64,000 nt of DNA, from the NCBI GenBank assembly GCA_039881145.1, contig JAYKKI010000005.1, positions 28,537,001-28,601,000 on the forward strand, read 5' to 3'. A program made the position numbers and the translations under genes. Positions 36,708 to 49,895 of this stretch are shown here, piece after piece (position 1 is the first letter of the stretch; the number at the start of each line of letters is the position of its first letter). The notes below the pieces were generated by a model. The model ran no database searches. It worked only from the letters and a program-made list of their open reading frames with translations, and was not told the DNA's origin. The DNA comes from Druceiella hillmani. Its lineage: Eukaryota > Arthropoda > Insecta > Lepidoptera > Hepialidae.

Positions 36708-39063
36708 TTTAAATATCCTTTTTAGTGTTTACATAATCCGTAACACTAAAACAGATATGCTAATGTTTTTAAAACGAATAAATGCCATTCGATTGCGAAC
36801 TCGATACGCATATTTGAACCTTTTCGATTCGGTAGAATATCTAAATGTTTTCTTCCTGCAGGAAAAAGAAGCTCATACTTCTTTTACATCACTTTAGGGA
36901 TTCTACATCATTATCCTCAAATTTTAAGCTGAATATTTTGCAATAGTTTTCTTAATTAAACAATTTTAAACATTTTTGCTGACGTCTTTTTTTGGATGGA
37001 CTTCCATTTTTTTTATCGTTCACTACAGCCGATCAGCGAAACATATGGAAATATTAACTGCACTTACTCATAGCTCTTCGATGATTTCTCCAAATAGGTT
37101 GAATAAACATATCAGTTTTTCAGCAATCGGCAACTCTTTAAAGTAAGTTACAAAATTTTATTATTGATCGGCAAATAAAGACATGAGAAGTCTGTTTTTT
37201 TTTCTAAAATACGCTCTAACATGAAAAGGTGCTGTTTCTTGTTCTAAAACACTGAGATATATTTACCATGATGATAAATGTTCTCAATTTTAGCAGCGAC
37301 ATGTTTCGCAATATGTCTGCTATTATTAAACATCTGTAAGATTTACTGCCTTATATTTTATTTTCTTTTTAGTATTTTTCTTTGAAATTGGTCTGGATTT
37401 TGACGACAAGTTGAACTATGTAAGGACACTTTAGAAGAAGATTGAGCCAAATGTAATAAATGACATTTTTGAAATGCTTTTAATAATTCAAACATTTTCT
37501 ATTTTACTTCACGTTATGACTTTTCGTCGAAGAATGCAGTAAAATATTGTCGATTTTTTGATGTCAAGAATAGATAAGTATTTTTTATACCCAAAAATCC
37601 ACGGGATTACAAGAAACTAAGTAGCAGTCCTCTACTGCAATCATTTTGTTCAATAAATTATCTACTTCCAGAGACTTGCATTTTTATTACCGCCTTGTTA
37701 ATTTTTTTCGACATAATAAAAAAAACGATATCCAATGTAGACCACTTTTAGTATCCGGTACGAAGATGAGGACAATGCATTTGAATAGTTGATTTAAATA
37801 AAACACGAAGTGTATGCAATTAAAAACAGAGTAAATAATGGTGTAATTAAAATACATAGGGAATTATATATTTCATACCATTTCTTTTATTAACAGATCA
37901 AGGTGATCTCATAAGCTATTTATTTTAATAATAATATACAATTTTTTTCTCAAACTGACTTATTTATTGAAAAGTCCACCTTTGGAAACTACTGGAAAAC
38001 GTTAAGTGCCGTTCAAATAATATAGACGTAAACATGTTACTGATGAGACATAAGAAAACAACTAATATAGAGTCAACTTTTTAAAATTTTCTACTTTAAC
38101 ATGTTACAATAGAAAAAGCTTATCTTCTTTTTATTCAAGTAATTGACAATATCTTTCTTCTTTGAGCCTGAAATTTTATATTTAGACTATATTTGTTGGA
38201 TAATTATTGATTTCAATTCACGAAGAGTTTCAGTTTCGATGCACACATATTTTTAAGTTGTCTGAATACTTATTTTATGGGGTTTTTATTGGATAATAAT
38301 ATCCACGCTTCTAATATACTACGATTCGAAATGCTCAATTTTTAAAATTTAATCTGTTACTCTATGAAAGGGTGAAAAATCTTCTTTATCCATTGAGATC
38401 CCTTTAAAGTCTTTATTACTTTCTTCGATTATCATTTCAACCAAATCATCCGGAACTATTGAATTTTAAACTTTTTTATTTTTTTTTATTATTGCAATAT
38501 CTGTCTCAATGTAATTAAAATTTGTGTTCAGTTTCATCAAACACGTTTAATTTTAGTATTAAATATATCCAGAGCGTCGATACCATTTTATTTTTATTTT
38601 CCCCACCGTAGTTGTCATTTAAGGCTAGTTTTTTGCCTTGTCATATTACCGCTAATACATAACGCGATTTCGTTAACCCCCGTCCAAAAAAAACATTTAT
38701 TTCATAACATATGAAATCATCGTTTATATCTCCAACATATACGCAAAAATTAAAATTTGACTGCTGATGACTACAGTGAATTTTGCTATGGATTAGAGTA
38801 AGAACGGACAGCATTTGCTGTGAGTCCTTAAATGCTTTAAACAAACCATACTTATTTAAATTTAGGTTTAAGTTTTTTTTTGGAACGCACTCTTCTGTAA
38901 TGCGATTCCTCTCTTGGAAATGGTAAAGCGTGAATTTTAACCGGCTTTAATGGCTTTATTGTCTTCCTATATACACTTTATACATTTGTTTTGTTGTCTA
39001 TTTTTTCAGTGTACAAAAAGCTCCCACTTTCCTCTCACTTTATGAGTTATAAACATATTTGCG
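36708..39063. other. Non-coding stretch with possible minus-strand coding traces
   Basis: No intact gene. On the minus strand, peptide-like pieces without obvious simple composition occur (about 37060-37560, and 38641-38844, the latter 67 codons with CVYVGDINDDFICYEINV). I recognise no domain. They may be remains of an old transposon gene or chance. Confidence 0.3.
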
Positions 39064-39126
<63 letters not shown>

Positions 39127-39129
39127 GTA

Positions 39130-39179
<50 letters not shown>

Positions 39180-39180
39180 C
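39064..39180. repeat. (TA)n microsatellite
   Basis: TA run of about 115 bp with TATG interruptions. Confidence 0.95.
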
Positions 39181-39396
39181 ATATTTTTTTTTTGTTTAAA
39201 TCAAATACTTCTGCACATACCTTACGACAGACCTGTTTAATTGTTCTATTGCCATTAGGTAGAGAATAAATAACGGTGCATTAACGTTTGCTACTCTTTG
39301 GATCTACATATTGAATATGTCTTCGCCTCTTGAGTTTTAAATTATTACTGAGTCCCATTAAATATGAACCCCGTTTCTCATTTAAATGTAATTTAA

Positions 39397-39432
39397 TATC
39401 GTGAAATAGCTTTGTTCTGCTATTTCACGATA
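39397..39432. repeat. Perfect 14-bp hairpin, 8-nt loop
   Basis: TATCGTGAAATAGC and its exact reverse complement. Confidence 0.85.
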
Positions 39433-39504
39433 ATTATTACATGGTACGCAGTTTCGTAATATAGGCCTAGGATATAAACATGAATACACTTGCACTAAAA
39501 AGCA

Positions 39505-39745
39505 CATAGGTGCAGTTATACGTAAACACACATACAACCACCAGTACCAACACGTACTCATTAATACGCACACACTCCTTATACGGACACATTAACACGG
39601 ACACATGCGCAAGAACAGGTTCACTCTCACTCGTAAGCTCAAAGTGTACAATAACATTTACACGCCCGAACATACATGCGCACACCCAAACTAACAAACT
39701 CATATGAGCATTAAACGCACACACTTACACACACTCATATAAGAT
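39505..39745 (+). repeat. CA-rich cryptic simple repeat
   Basis: Irregular ACAC, ACACAT and TACGCACAC units give a purine/pyrimidine-alternating, C- and A-dominated plus strand over about 240 bp. Overlapping short ORFs on both strands (Thr/His-rich plus, Val/Cys-rich minus) are composition artefacts. Confidence 0.75.
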
Positions 39746-40724
39746 CTGACAATTTTATGTTATTCGAAAATTACCTTGTCATTAAATCGCACACTGATAT
39801 GCGATGTGCGTACATAAGAAAATTTATTTAAAGAAAAACAATAAATGACTTGCTCATTCACTCTTTTATCACTGTATATTTGCTACTTAAAACAAACAAA
39901 TCACTAAAAATAAGAAGACATTCATTAACATCAAATCACACAATGATATGTAACACCACTAGCTCAAATTTGTATAAAACTTAACTGTGTTTGAAAATTC
40001 TTTTACAGTTTTATACCTTAGAATTTAATAGTAAATTAGCAGGAATTATATTTTTAGGTATTTATACTTGCTCTTGACCAATATTTTATGTTTTTTACTT
40101 ACCACCTACCATATTTTTGGATATATTTAGTCTACTACTAATTAACAAGATTTCACTGTCGTCGACCATTTTGATACAGATGTGAACTAACATGAAGTTA
40201 ATTTGGATGGCACTCACAAAATGCTAAGCATGCATAGTACTCGGACGAACTTTCCAGCTTCGTTTAGATTCACATGGAAGACTCTTTAGTGCTTAGTGCT
40301 TTATTTCGGGTATTAGCGTGGTACCAAACTGTATACTTAGTTTGAAAACGATATTTTTTGGCACTTAATGCTTATTTAAATCATGTATTAATTTATTTTT
40401 TAAGCATTCCGCTTTTCGTTTTTTTTTAATTTTTCTGATTTTCGATGCTCATTTTTCTGCATGGATTACAAAATATTTCCCGTAGGGGTAGTAATTTTTT
40501 TGTCCCGCGTACAATGGATACTTCATTGTAATATCGTGTGCATCCAGTGTACCCAGCTTTAGTATCGAAAAGTTAAAACTTCACTAAACATACTTTAACC
40601 TCAAAGTTCAGTTGTTATTATCGTTAATAAAACAAACTAACGAATAACCTCGGTTATTCTCGTAGATTGCAAAAGGCGGTATTGAAGGTTTTATGCTTTA
40701 TAAAAAATATTTGATTGTGATAAT

Positions 40725-40815
40725 GAATTTAAATAAAGTACAAACAGCACGTAGATTAATTTAGTTGTGAAAAATTAAATTAAAATGAATTTCTACAAAA
40801 TTAACGCCAAATATA
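40725..40815 (+). mobile_element. PLE terminal fragment, copy E
   Basis: Plus-strand match to the end of the PLE family: a degenerate CACGTAG block, a TAGTTGTGAA block, then TGAATTTCTACAAAATTAAC and GCCAAATATATTC. The ribozyme part is missing. Confidence 0.6.
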
Positions 40816-43129
40816 TTCCAAATTTAAAAAAAAAATTAGGTTATAATTATAATCTTTTCATATTCTATATATTATTATTATTTATTTAATCAGTGCCTGA
40901 ATATATTTGTGTGAAAACTTTCATATTTACATCGCGCTCGTCTGTAGCGGCTTCAATCAAATAAAGTTTAACTTAATTTGTTCAGTTATTTATAGGCTAA
41001 AAACTTCTTTACAATCAAAAATACTAATTATATGAGTAGAAATAAAAAAATAAAAACCTAATGATTAAAATTCTGAAATTTCTATTATTACTATTCTTAA
41101 ATATTTACCATGATTTTTTTACTTGAAATAATGTATCAGCTAATTGTAATGTTATTTTAAAATTGTGAGATTACTTTAAAGCACATTGTAACTTGGCTTC
41201 CTATGTATTTGACCAAAAAGTTTAACCTTTTATATTTCATTTAATTGAAGATCAATCTTCCGCTTTTCGGTTTTATTCCATATTTGATATCGATTTTTCA
41301 AGGAAAGATCGCCATTCTCGTTTCATAATATTAACTTGCTTCCGTTTGTTTGGTTTTTGCGTATCATGATAAGTTGTGTTTGTTTACACCAATATTGAAA
41401 TAAAGGTCTCGATAGGCACGATTGTACTGCGCCGTGATACGAATTATTTTAAATTGAATCTGAAATGTAATCTATATTATAGGTAGCATGTAGCAGATCC
41501 TCGACGATTTCTAAATGTCATTCGGCCTATTCTCGTTTACTCGTAAAATCAGTATATATATGTATTATTGTTCGTCGGCATAAGCTGCAAATAGCAAAGA
41601 GAAATAACCTTTGTTCCTGGGAAACAATAGCAAGGCCATTTCCTGTGGCGATCTTTTCACAGAATTCCTTGGCGTTTATGTAGATATTAATGTATATGTT
41701 TATTACACGAACGTCATTAAAATTACGGGATGCATTTTCCACAAAAAAAATTCTTGAATATTCTTTACTCCGATTACGATTTAAGATACGAAGGAAGCTG
41801 AGTTTACCCGTAAGAATGAAATTATAGGTTTATGGAAACTGAAATATCTTATAAATACTTTAGATTCAAATTTAATCTAATACCTAAAAGAAATGTGCCG
41901 GGTACATCTGAAAAAGTAGTTCTCCTAATATTTAAAAAAAAATGCACGTGGTGTGCCTAAAAAGTAGTTCCCTTGACCAATACCGAAGGGAGCCGAGTTT
42001 ACCTGATTCAACGTCACACAACCCGAGCGTAATGGCTCAGTTTTATTCATAGCTCAGAAAAGGAAAGGAACTTTTCACTGAGTAATTTTTATTTCTAAAA
42101 TGATAACTTTTGTTATCAGGACATACACTGTGCCAATTCGCATCAGCGCAAAGCAGTGTATTAAAAAAATATTTTATTTACAAAATATTGACGCTATCGT
42201 AAAGTCTGTTGACAATAGATCGAGCAAAGCAATCGTCCATCACCGGCACTCTCTCTGATACCGTCATTTGTGTTGCGCGATGTCTTAGTCATTCCACTAC
42301 AATAAATTATACACTAAGAGAATCAATAATATGATTTTAAGTGTGATTTCATATACAAATGCAAGAAGATGGTGACTATTTTAAGTTCATTATGTGGTTT
42401 TGCATTATTGGGTACAAAAAATGTATAAAATTGTTACATTTTAATATTTAATATGGTGGCATGATATTTTGCTACGACAAATGTTGTCGTGGTAACGTGC
42501 GACATACTTAGTTTTGTACCGCAATAGATATTGAAACTAGCGGCTTCCATCACAAGTTAACGCTATTACCGATGATTTCTAAAGGCTAAGGAATATTGGG
42601 AACTTTCTTGGAAATACTTAAAAAATTGGCGAGCTACAGTACATAGTTTGACGAACTTCTGCCACATTTTTTTCGACAAAAACCCAGGTCAAATAATATT
42701 CGTGAAGTTGGGCACCGGGTTGAAATATCTTGTAAGACATTTGACAAAATGCTAAGTGCGGAAAATTGTTTATTTATACCACGTAATTAAGGTGCAAAGA
42801 CAAGTTATTCCTAAACACAAGTTATTATTAAAATCGTGTTAATTGTTGTATTTGGATTTTAGAAATGGACTTGTTAGACATGGATTTGTTAGTCGTACTT
42901 TAGACAGACGATTCACGTACACGAGATACGGCATGTTTAGTGAGAAGATCTCCCATTATTGGCCCAGATAAAATCCACAAGTCTAGCATGAGATGTCTCA
43001 CTAAGTTAGGTGGTCATTAAGTGTCTGGGCAGGATTATATGATTATAAAAAGTTTGATCTTTTTTTTACAACAATAAAGCAAACGGTTATTCTTACGAAA
43101 GTTTTATTAAAACGAGACTTGCTGATGAT
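40816..43129. other. Non-coding stretch, partly old transposon DNA
   Basis: No gene recognised. A 19-base block with GAGTTTACC recurs in direct orientation at 41791-41810 and 41985-42003, and AAAAAGTAGTTC recurs at 41910-41921 and 41959-41970. These may be 5' parts of the mariner relic downstream. Confidence 0.4.
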
Positions 43130-43480
43130 GAAAGTTTTATTAAAGAAGCTCTGCGGGACAGGCCATCACCATCTAGGTCACAAAATGGCTCAATATCTAG
43201 TTTGACGCGCAAGAGCTGGGTCTACATAAATGGTCTGCCAAGTCTCCAGACTTTACTCCTGGTAGATTTTTCTTTGTAAGGTTTTGTAAAGAAGTAGTAT
43301 TTTTAAGCTAATTGAACGTCGAGAAATTTGGTTGTATCCATACATCGATCTGCGAATGATCGTTCCCAGAAATATTACAATTTCTGCCCCGTATTCGTTA
43401 TAAATCAGTTTATTCAAATATATTCGTCATAATTCATAGGGAAAAATTACGCTTTCATCAACGTACATTTATATTGAAAC
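43130..43480 (+). pseudogene. Dead mariner-like transposase, C-terminal relic
   Basis: One plus frame reads KWSAKSPDFTPGRFFF followed by VRFCKEVVFLS, the counterpart of the W-P-x-x-S-P-D-x-x-P-x-D-F-F-L-W-G-x-L-K block, with G-R replacing the catalytic Cys-Asp pair. After a stop, SFPEILQFLPRIR-like text fits the C-terminal helix region. Several stops interrupt it. It is a different and much older copy than the intact element at 21.3 kb. No clear TIRs found. Confidence 0.5.
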
Positions 43481-43757
43481 ACCCACGCCAAATATATGGT
43501 GACTTTAGAAATAAAAACTGTCACTAAAATATACCAACCTATACAAATTATACATTACAACAATTAAAACTACCCAATAAGTAACACATATACACATAAG
43601 TCTTTCCATAATTGTAAATGCAAAAATAGCAAATATGACGCTGCATGTTGCTATGGTGGACTAATACAGAGTAATTATTATTTACGAAGTTCGTTTCCTG
43701 TAGATGAGTATATAACCACTAGATTTATTACTTCATTCTTCTTTAATCTCCTCAAAA

Positions 43758-43837
43758 CCAAACCATGGCTTATAAGCAAGGCGGGCAAAAAAAGTGTTAA
43801 CTTCGTATGCCCGCCTTACTTATAAGCTACGGTTTGG
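43758..43837. mobile_element. Fold-back element, 30-bp arms
   Basis: The arm CCAAACCATGGCTTATAAGC... (43758-43787, ending GCGGGCA) pairs with 43808-43837 with two or three mismatches over a 20-nt loop. The GC content of the inner arm is high for this region. Confidence 0.8.
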
Positions 43838-45365
43838 GTATATGACGGTATGTGAAGTAACTGTAAATTCTTAATATAAAATTGAATATATCAAGTAAAT
43901 TCATATGGTTATTTTTTAATGTATACTTCTGTATAAATCAATGAAATTTGGAGGTCAATATGAGTTGGAAATTACTAATGGTCTCTGTAAATTGAAAAAG
44001 TAGGATTTTTAACCAAATTCTAGAGCGACAATAACGACTTCACTAACTACGCTTGAATAGATTTTGAAATATTTATCGCTTAATTAGATTTAACACATAT
44101 ACACTAACCATCCAAAAAAAAAGAGAAAAAAACATGGGTTAAAAAAGTATTTTCAAGCTAAACGATTTTATTATACAAGCTCTGATGTACTAAAAGCTAG
44201 AAAATAATTACGGGGCATTGGTCTGGAACTTTGTTCAAATAAAATATGATCGTGGGATGGATTTTGTAGAAAACTTTTATTTGTTGGCGATAAGATCATA
44301 TTTAGTTTTAGACTCTCTTATTGGACCTTATTTCTCGTATTGCAGTTAAATCCTTTATAATAAAATAACATAACAGATAAAATGTATATATCTGACCAAG
44401 GAATAAATAATTTCATCTAATCTCATGATTTAGGCAGGTCATAATAATGCAGCGCTGGGATATCGGATTCAATGTCAAAGAACCCAGAGTTCAATGACGA
44501 AGTTTCTTCCTGAGACTCCGAATAATAATTTAAAACAAGCATATACTCAAGCCTCGCGGTTTATGCAGGCAAGACTTCCGCAGCGTCATAACTCAGTATT
44601 CAGAAGCAGAAGTTCCATGAAAAAATCTCTACTTGAGGCCAACCATATTAATTTAAAACTAGCAGATCGCCAAGTTTCACGGTTTAGAATAGTAATATCC
44701 CTGCAGAATTAGGAGTTGAGGATAAAAGGTTGAAATTCATAGCAATAATAATGTATTATTATGAAAACTGAAAGTCGATAGCAAAATTTGATTCAACAAC
44801 ACGCGTAACGTGAAGTTAAATAAAACGATATAAAATATTAGCTAATTATGTATTCAAAAAGATTATGTGTATTCTTTTTGTAATTAAAATGTTCTCAGAA
44901 AGCTTGTTTTGTCAATGTTTTGTTGTTTTTTTGTACTTACGTAGATATATTCCATTCAACGTGTAACCGCCTGGGTATTGACACTACAAACACTTATCCA
45001 GAATTACCTATTTGCGTAGTTCTATTTACAAAAGGGAAAAATAAATCTTCTATTTCCATAATGTGTATGTTTTTATAAGGTTTTTAGATTTATTATTTTA
45101 AAGAAAAATAATCAGTTTGGAAAAAATAGGAATAATATTTGAAAAAAAAATTACTAATAATAACTTACATTTTACAAATAACTCACAAAGCATGAATAAT
45201 AAAAAAAAATTCGTTTAATTAAAAAAATTAATAGATTTATTTTGACGAGCTTGTAACTGAAATTTATAAGAAATCAAAATTTTTTTGAAATAATGAAAAT
45301 TAAAAAAAACTGTGCTTTGCTCTCTCTTTTAAATTAATATATTATTTAATAAACGATGATTTCGT
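43838..45365. other. AT-rich non-coding stretch
   Basis: No gene recognised. A 72-codon plus frame at 44494-44712 carries the similar strings QAS-RF and RQVSRF but no known motif; left unassigned. Confidence 0.4.
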
Positions 45366-45424
45366 TTATAAAAAGATATATGGTGGTGATACACGCTTGT
45401 ATCACCACCTTATATCTTTTTATA
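45366..45424. repeat. 25-bp inverted repeat, 9-nt loop, one mismatch
   Basis: 45366-45390 (ending TGGTGGTGATA) pairs with 45400-45424. The short loop and long near-perfect stem would give a stable RNA hairpin if transcribed. Confidence 0.9.
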
Positions 45425-47062
45425 AAACTCCTATAATTATAAATACCTATACTATATCCGAATAAACTCCTTACTACAATATAAATGTCTTTAATAAAAT
45501 ATATTTAACTGGACGCCTCCACGAATATTTATTAAATTTTTGGTAATATAAATTTGGTGTTACTTTTCGTAATCGTTGGCAGATCTAGCGAAAACATTTA
45601 TAGAAGCTTTGAATTTTTCTTTCGTAATTATAATAATGTCCTATGTGAATATCTTTGGTTCAATTGCATAAAATTTGCGCAAACTACAATTACACATTAC
45701 AATACAATTCACATTACAATTTAAGAGTCTTGGTACAATTTGTTCACCTAATATTTTTCTATTTATATCTACTCTTTAGAATGGTTTAAAATTTCCTGAA
45801 ATTAATTTTTCAACTGAAAATATTATTAGACATTTACTTTTCACATTTAATAACTAGACTTCGTGTAGTTACGATTTTTTTCAATATTGTCTCTTAGAAC
45901 CGTAATATGCTACAACTTTCTAGACGAATACAATAAAATAAACATCTAATGATTGTCGCGTTAGAATATGATTTGTTTACCACTGGTGAAAATAAAATAT
46001 ATTAGTATGTGGCCTCCCTTTTTATTTAAAAATTACTACTGACGGGAATACATTTCTTGGTTTTTAAATTCGAAACATCAGTTAAGACCTTTAAAAAAAT
46101 ATACGCAAATTTGTACGTATATAATAGTGCATAAATTATTTGTTTTCATTGTTATTACCTACATTTACATGAAATAATATCAAGTGTAATATATTTTTTA
46201 TAGAAATAGCTGCATATTAAAAATAATTGCATTTTTTCCATAGTTTAGTTACATAATATTTCAGGATGAATATCTACACAACTGTTATTCATACTCAATA
46301 TTGGTGCTTAATATGTCATGTTTATATTAAACTTGTTAAAAATTAATTCACTTAAAATCTGAAAATTATGACTGTTGGTAGTTATTTATAAGAGCTACTT
46401 TTTCCTAACAGAAACGTCATATCCTGAAAGCTCTCCGAAATTGTATGAGTTTATGTCAAGCTAGTCATAAGTACATGATTTAATATCTAGTCTTCGCGTA
46501 GTCTTGGCATAGCATCGTACGAAAACTAAAAGTGAATTATAATGTCAGTGAGCGGATAAGAAAATTTATTTTTATTTCCTTACGACATTTTTCTCCCGGG
46601 AAATCCCACCTCCCCTTTAAATTCGATATTTACCATTCATATCGGTCGAACTTTTCAAAGTCGACTCTAAAGGTATTAGTCTAAAAATTACTATAGAAAT
46701 TTAAAACAATGTAGATATATTTCGAGGTCTTTGTATTGGCTTTTTCCACGTTGTTTCGTTTAGGTCTCTATCAAGTAAATTAATTTTAACCCGATTATGC
46801 GAAAGTAAGGACCCTACCTTTGGTTTTCATCTATATCTTTATACGTTTTCACCTATATCTTTGCATGCAGACCTCTTTATTTCCTCGTTACATTCAAATG
46901 CCTTCATTTATTTTTACAGAGATGTACTTCCAGTCATTTCACGCAATAAAATTGTTATAAATTGTTACGCAGTTCGTCAATGTGTGACAATTCTTTCGTG
47001 GGATGCTTAATAACTAAATAATAAAAAACTGTATGTATATAAAAATACCAACAACATGAAGG
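45425..47062. other. AT-rich non-coding stretch
   Basis: No gene or recognised element. Confidence 0.45.
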
Positions 47063-47193
<131 letters not shown>

Positions 47194-47689
47194 TTATATT
47201 ATATTATATGTGTGTGTGTGTATATATTCTATGGTGATCGTCATTTTATGTCAGTGGTTAAAATTTCAAGTGTTAATGGAAAATTCCCAATAAGCAATCT
47301 CTAAAACTATTAGAAATCTATTTTTCTCTTCAACTAGAAATATAGTGATTAAGAAATTTTGGAATATATTTTTTTAAATTTTATTTTTTAAATTATAGTT
47401 CAATAATGGAAATCATGAAAATTCAGTTAGTAAAACTAGGTTCCTAGGTTTTAAATTCTTTTGGTCTTATTATATTCTACTACCATCTTTTCATGAAGGC
47501 TAGTCTTACGTGATTAATTATCAGAGATGTCGATCGTCGAAAGTTGTTATACAAAAAATCCCTATTTAATAAACGAAACGTTAAATTGTCTATAAACATC
47601 TATTTAGCGACATCATTTTGTAGAATTTTAGTTAGTTTAGACTTAACGAATGGATTGAATACAGGTGTTGATAATCGTATACTAAAAAT

Positions 47690-47762
47690 ACAACACGAAA
47701 CAATTTTATTAAATGTATAAGAAGAGATTTCTTATACGTTTAACAAAATTGTTTCGCTTTGT
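47690..47762. mobile_element. Fold-back element, 34-bp arms, 5-nt loop
   Basis: 47690-47723 and 47729-47762 pair with about five mismatches (core GAAACAATTTT with AAAATTGTTTC). The very short loop makes it a compact long hairpin. Confidence 0.8.
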
Positions 47763-47982
47763 CTTGATGACTGCGTTCTTATTACTTCAACCAAAAGATT
47801 GAAGCAAACTTAATCTTAGAAAGTTCTTCCGGTTCTCTCCAAAACCTACTGCTAATCAATAATTTGACACGTAATGGGAGACCAATAGAATTTGCATACT
47901 TTATTGTTTATGAAATTGACAATTGTGACATATCGTTAAAAAACTATATAGTTAGAGAAATAAGTACTTTTTATACTCTTCT

Positions 47983-48785
47983 CTTACAATATCTTAAAAA
48001 TGAATTTACGTATCATTTATATCCGGATAAATATTTTAAAACGACGGTATTCGATAAACGGTTGTTCATTTGTTAGATAAAAATATTTAATGAATCTGTA
48101 AGAAAGCAAATTTTAAATGGCGGCACAATAATTTACAACTAATTAAATGCAGGTGTTAATTTTTTTAATTTCAATAATCTAAATAGGATTTTAATAAAAA
48201 AATAAAACACATTATTTCTTTCGAACGCACAGTTTCTCTTACGAAACCTTTAAAATGAATTTACTTATCATTTATATTCGGATAAACATTTTAAAACGAC
48301 GTTATTCGATAAACGGTTGTTCACTTCTCAGATAATAATATTTAATGAATCTGTAAGAAACCAAATTTTAAATACCGGCACAAAAATTTACAACTAATTA
48401 AATGCAAGTGTTAGTTTTTTTTAATTTCAATAATCTAAATAGGGTTTTAATAAAAAAATAAAACACATTATTTCTTTCGAACGCACAGTTTCTCTTACGA
48501 AACCTTAAAAATGAATTTTCGAACTCACATTTCTCTTACGAAGCCTTAAAAATTAATTTACGTATCATTTATATCGGGATAAATATTTTAAAACGACGTT
48601 ATTCGATAAACGGTTGTTCACTCGTCAGATAAAATATGTAATGAATCTGTAAGAAAGTAAATTTTAAATGCCGGCACAATAATTTACAACTAATTAAATG
48701 CAGATATTATTTTATTTTTAATTTCAATAATCTAAATAGAATTTCAATAAAAAAATAAAACACATCATTTCTTTCGAACGCATAG
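47983..48785 (+). repeat. Tandem array, about 255-bp unit, three copies
   Basis: Units begin with TGAATTTACGTATCATTTAT at 48001, 48256 and (after a 42-bp partial re-start at 48511) 48553. Each contains TTCGATAAACGGTTGTTCA, a GCCGGCACAATAATTTACAA block and a final TTCTTTCGAACGCA block. Copies are about 90% alike by eye. Non-coding: the 70-codon frame at 47864-48076 runs through the first unit but is not open in the others. Either a satellite-like array or tandem copies of a small element. Confidence 0.9.
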
Positions 48786-48999
48786 ATGCATTGGTACTGC
48801 CCATTGCTTCTCTTTTACTCGCATGCAAATCGATAGTGTCCGCTGAGACGTACTGCTCTTTCCTATCTGCTCTAAGAAAATTAAAAGTAAAAAGCGGTAT
48901 AATTGAATTAAATGCAACCATATGTTATTTTCTGTGTTTAATGTAGACATAAGTGCTGTTTAACACCAATAAAATTTTGTACATGTAGGGTTGTTTTTT
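48786..48999. other. Junction between two tandem arrays
   Basis: Slightly GC-richer unique sequence (48786-48900), with no ORF on which to base a call. Confidence 0.4.
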
Positions 49000-49895
49000 T
49001 CTCTTTAATTATCAATAAGTGTTTGTATTTAAAAATTTTTATTCACACATTTTGTTTATTAAATTTTTGGACTTTTTGGGTTTGCTTTTTTATATCAATT
49101 CACGTTTGTATTGATATTTTGTTTTTACATAATATTTTTATGCGATCTTTTTAGTTTATTCGATTTTCGTAACTTTTGATTTGTGCTCTTTATATCAATT
49201 CATGTTTGTATTTACAGTATTTTTTACATAATTCTTTTTGCTTACCCAATTTTGAATGAATTGGGTTTGTTGTTTTTTAATTAACCATTTGTGTTTGTTT
49301 TTATGAACTTTTTACACGATCCTTCTTGCATATTCCATTTTTGGATATTTTAGATATGTTTTTTTATATCAATTCGTGTTTGTGTTTATAATTTATTTTT
49401 ACGTAATATTTTTTTACTTACTCAACTTTGGATGTTTGGATGGGATTTTTTAATATGTGAATTCGTGTTGGTATTTATAAACTTTTTTACGGGACCCTTT
49501 TTGCTTATTCAGTTTTTGAATATTTTGGGTTTGATGGTGTTTATAATCTCTTTTTAAGTAATCTTTTTGCTTTGATTAATCTTTTTGTTTTTTGCTAATC
49601 AGTTTTGGATGTTTTGTTTGTTTTTATATATCAGTTTGTGTTTGTATGTATAAACCCTTTTGCGCCCTTTTTGTTTATTCAATTTTTGGATCCCTTGTGT
49701 GTGTTTTTTTTTAAATCAATTCTTGTTTGTATTTATGAACTTTGTTACGCGATACTTTTTATTTCTTAAATTTTTGGACGTTTCATTTTGAATATCTTTG
49801 TTCTTTGCTTTTTGAATATCTCTATTCAACTTTGAATATCTTAGGTTTATTTCTTCTTTAATTATCAATTCCTGTTGGTACTTATAAACTTTACA
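49000..49895 (+). repeat. Degenerate T-rich minisatellite, unit about 85-100 bp, about nine copies
   Basis: A recurring order of blocks defines the unit: TATATCAATTCGTGTTTGTA, then TTTATAAACTTTTTAC, then a GCGATCCTTTTTGCTTATTC-like block, then TTTTTGGATATTTTGGGTTT. The TATATCAATT start recurs at 49091, 49191 and 49365, with diverged forms near 49285, 49460, 49625, 49713 and 49860. Strong T bias on the plus strand. No coding. Confidence 0.8.

Noticed and set aside
39382..39724. Overlapping Cys/Val-rich minus and Thr/His-rich plus frames
   Set aside because: Translations of the CA-rich cryptic repeat.
47983..48785. Possible CRISPR array
   Set aside because: Units are about 255 bp, contiguous and without spacers, in a eukaryotic context; it is a plain tandem array.
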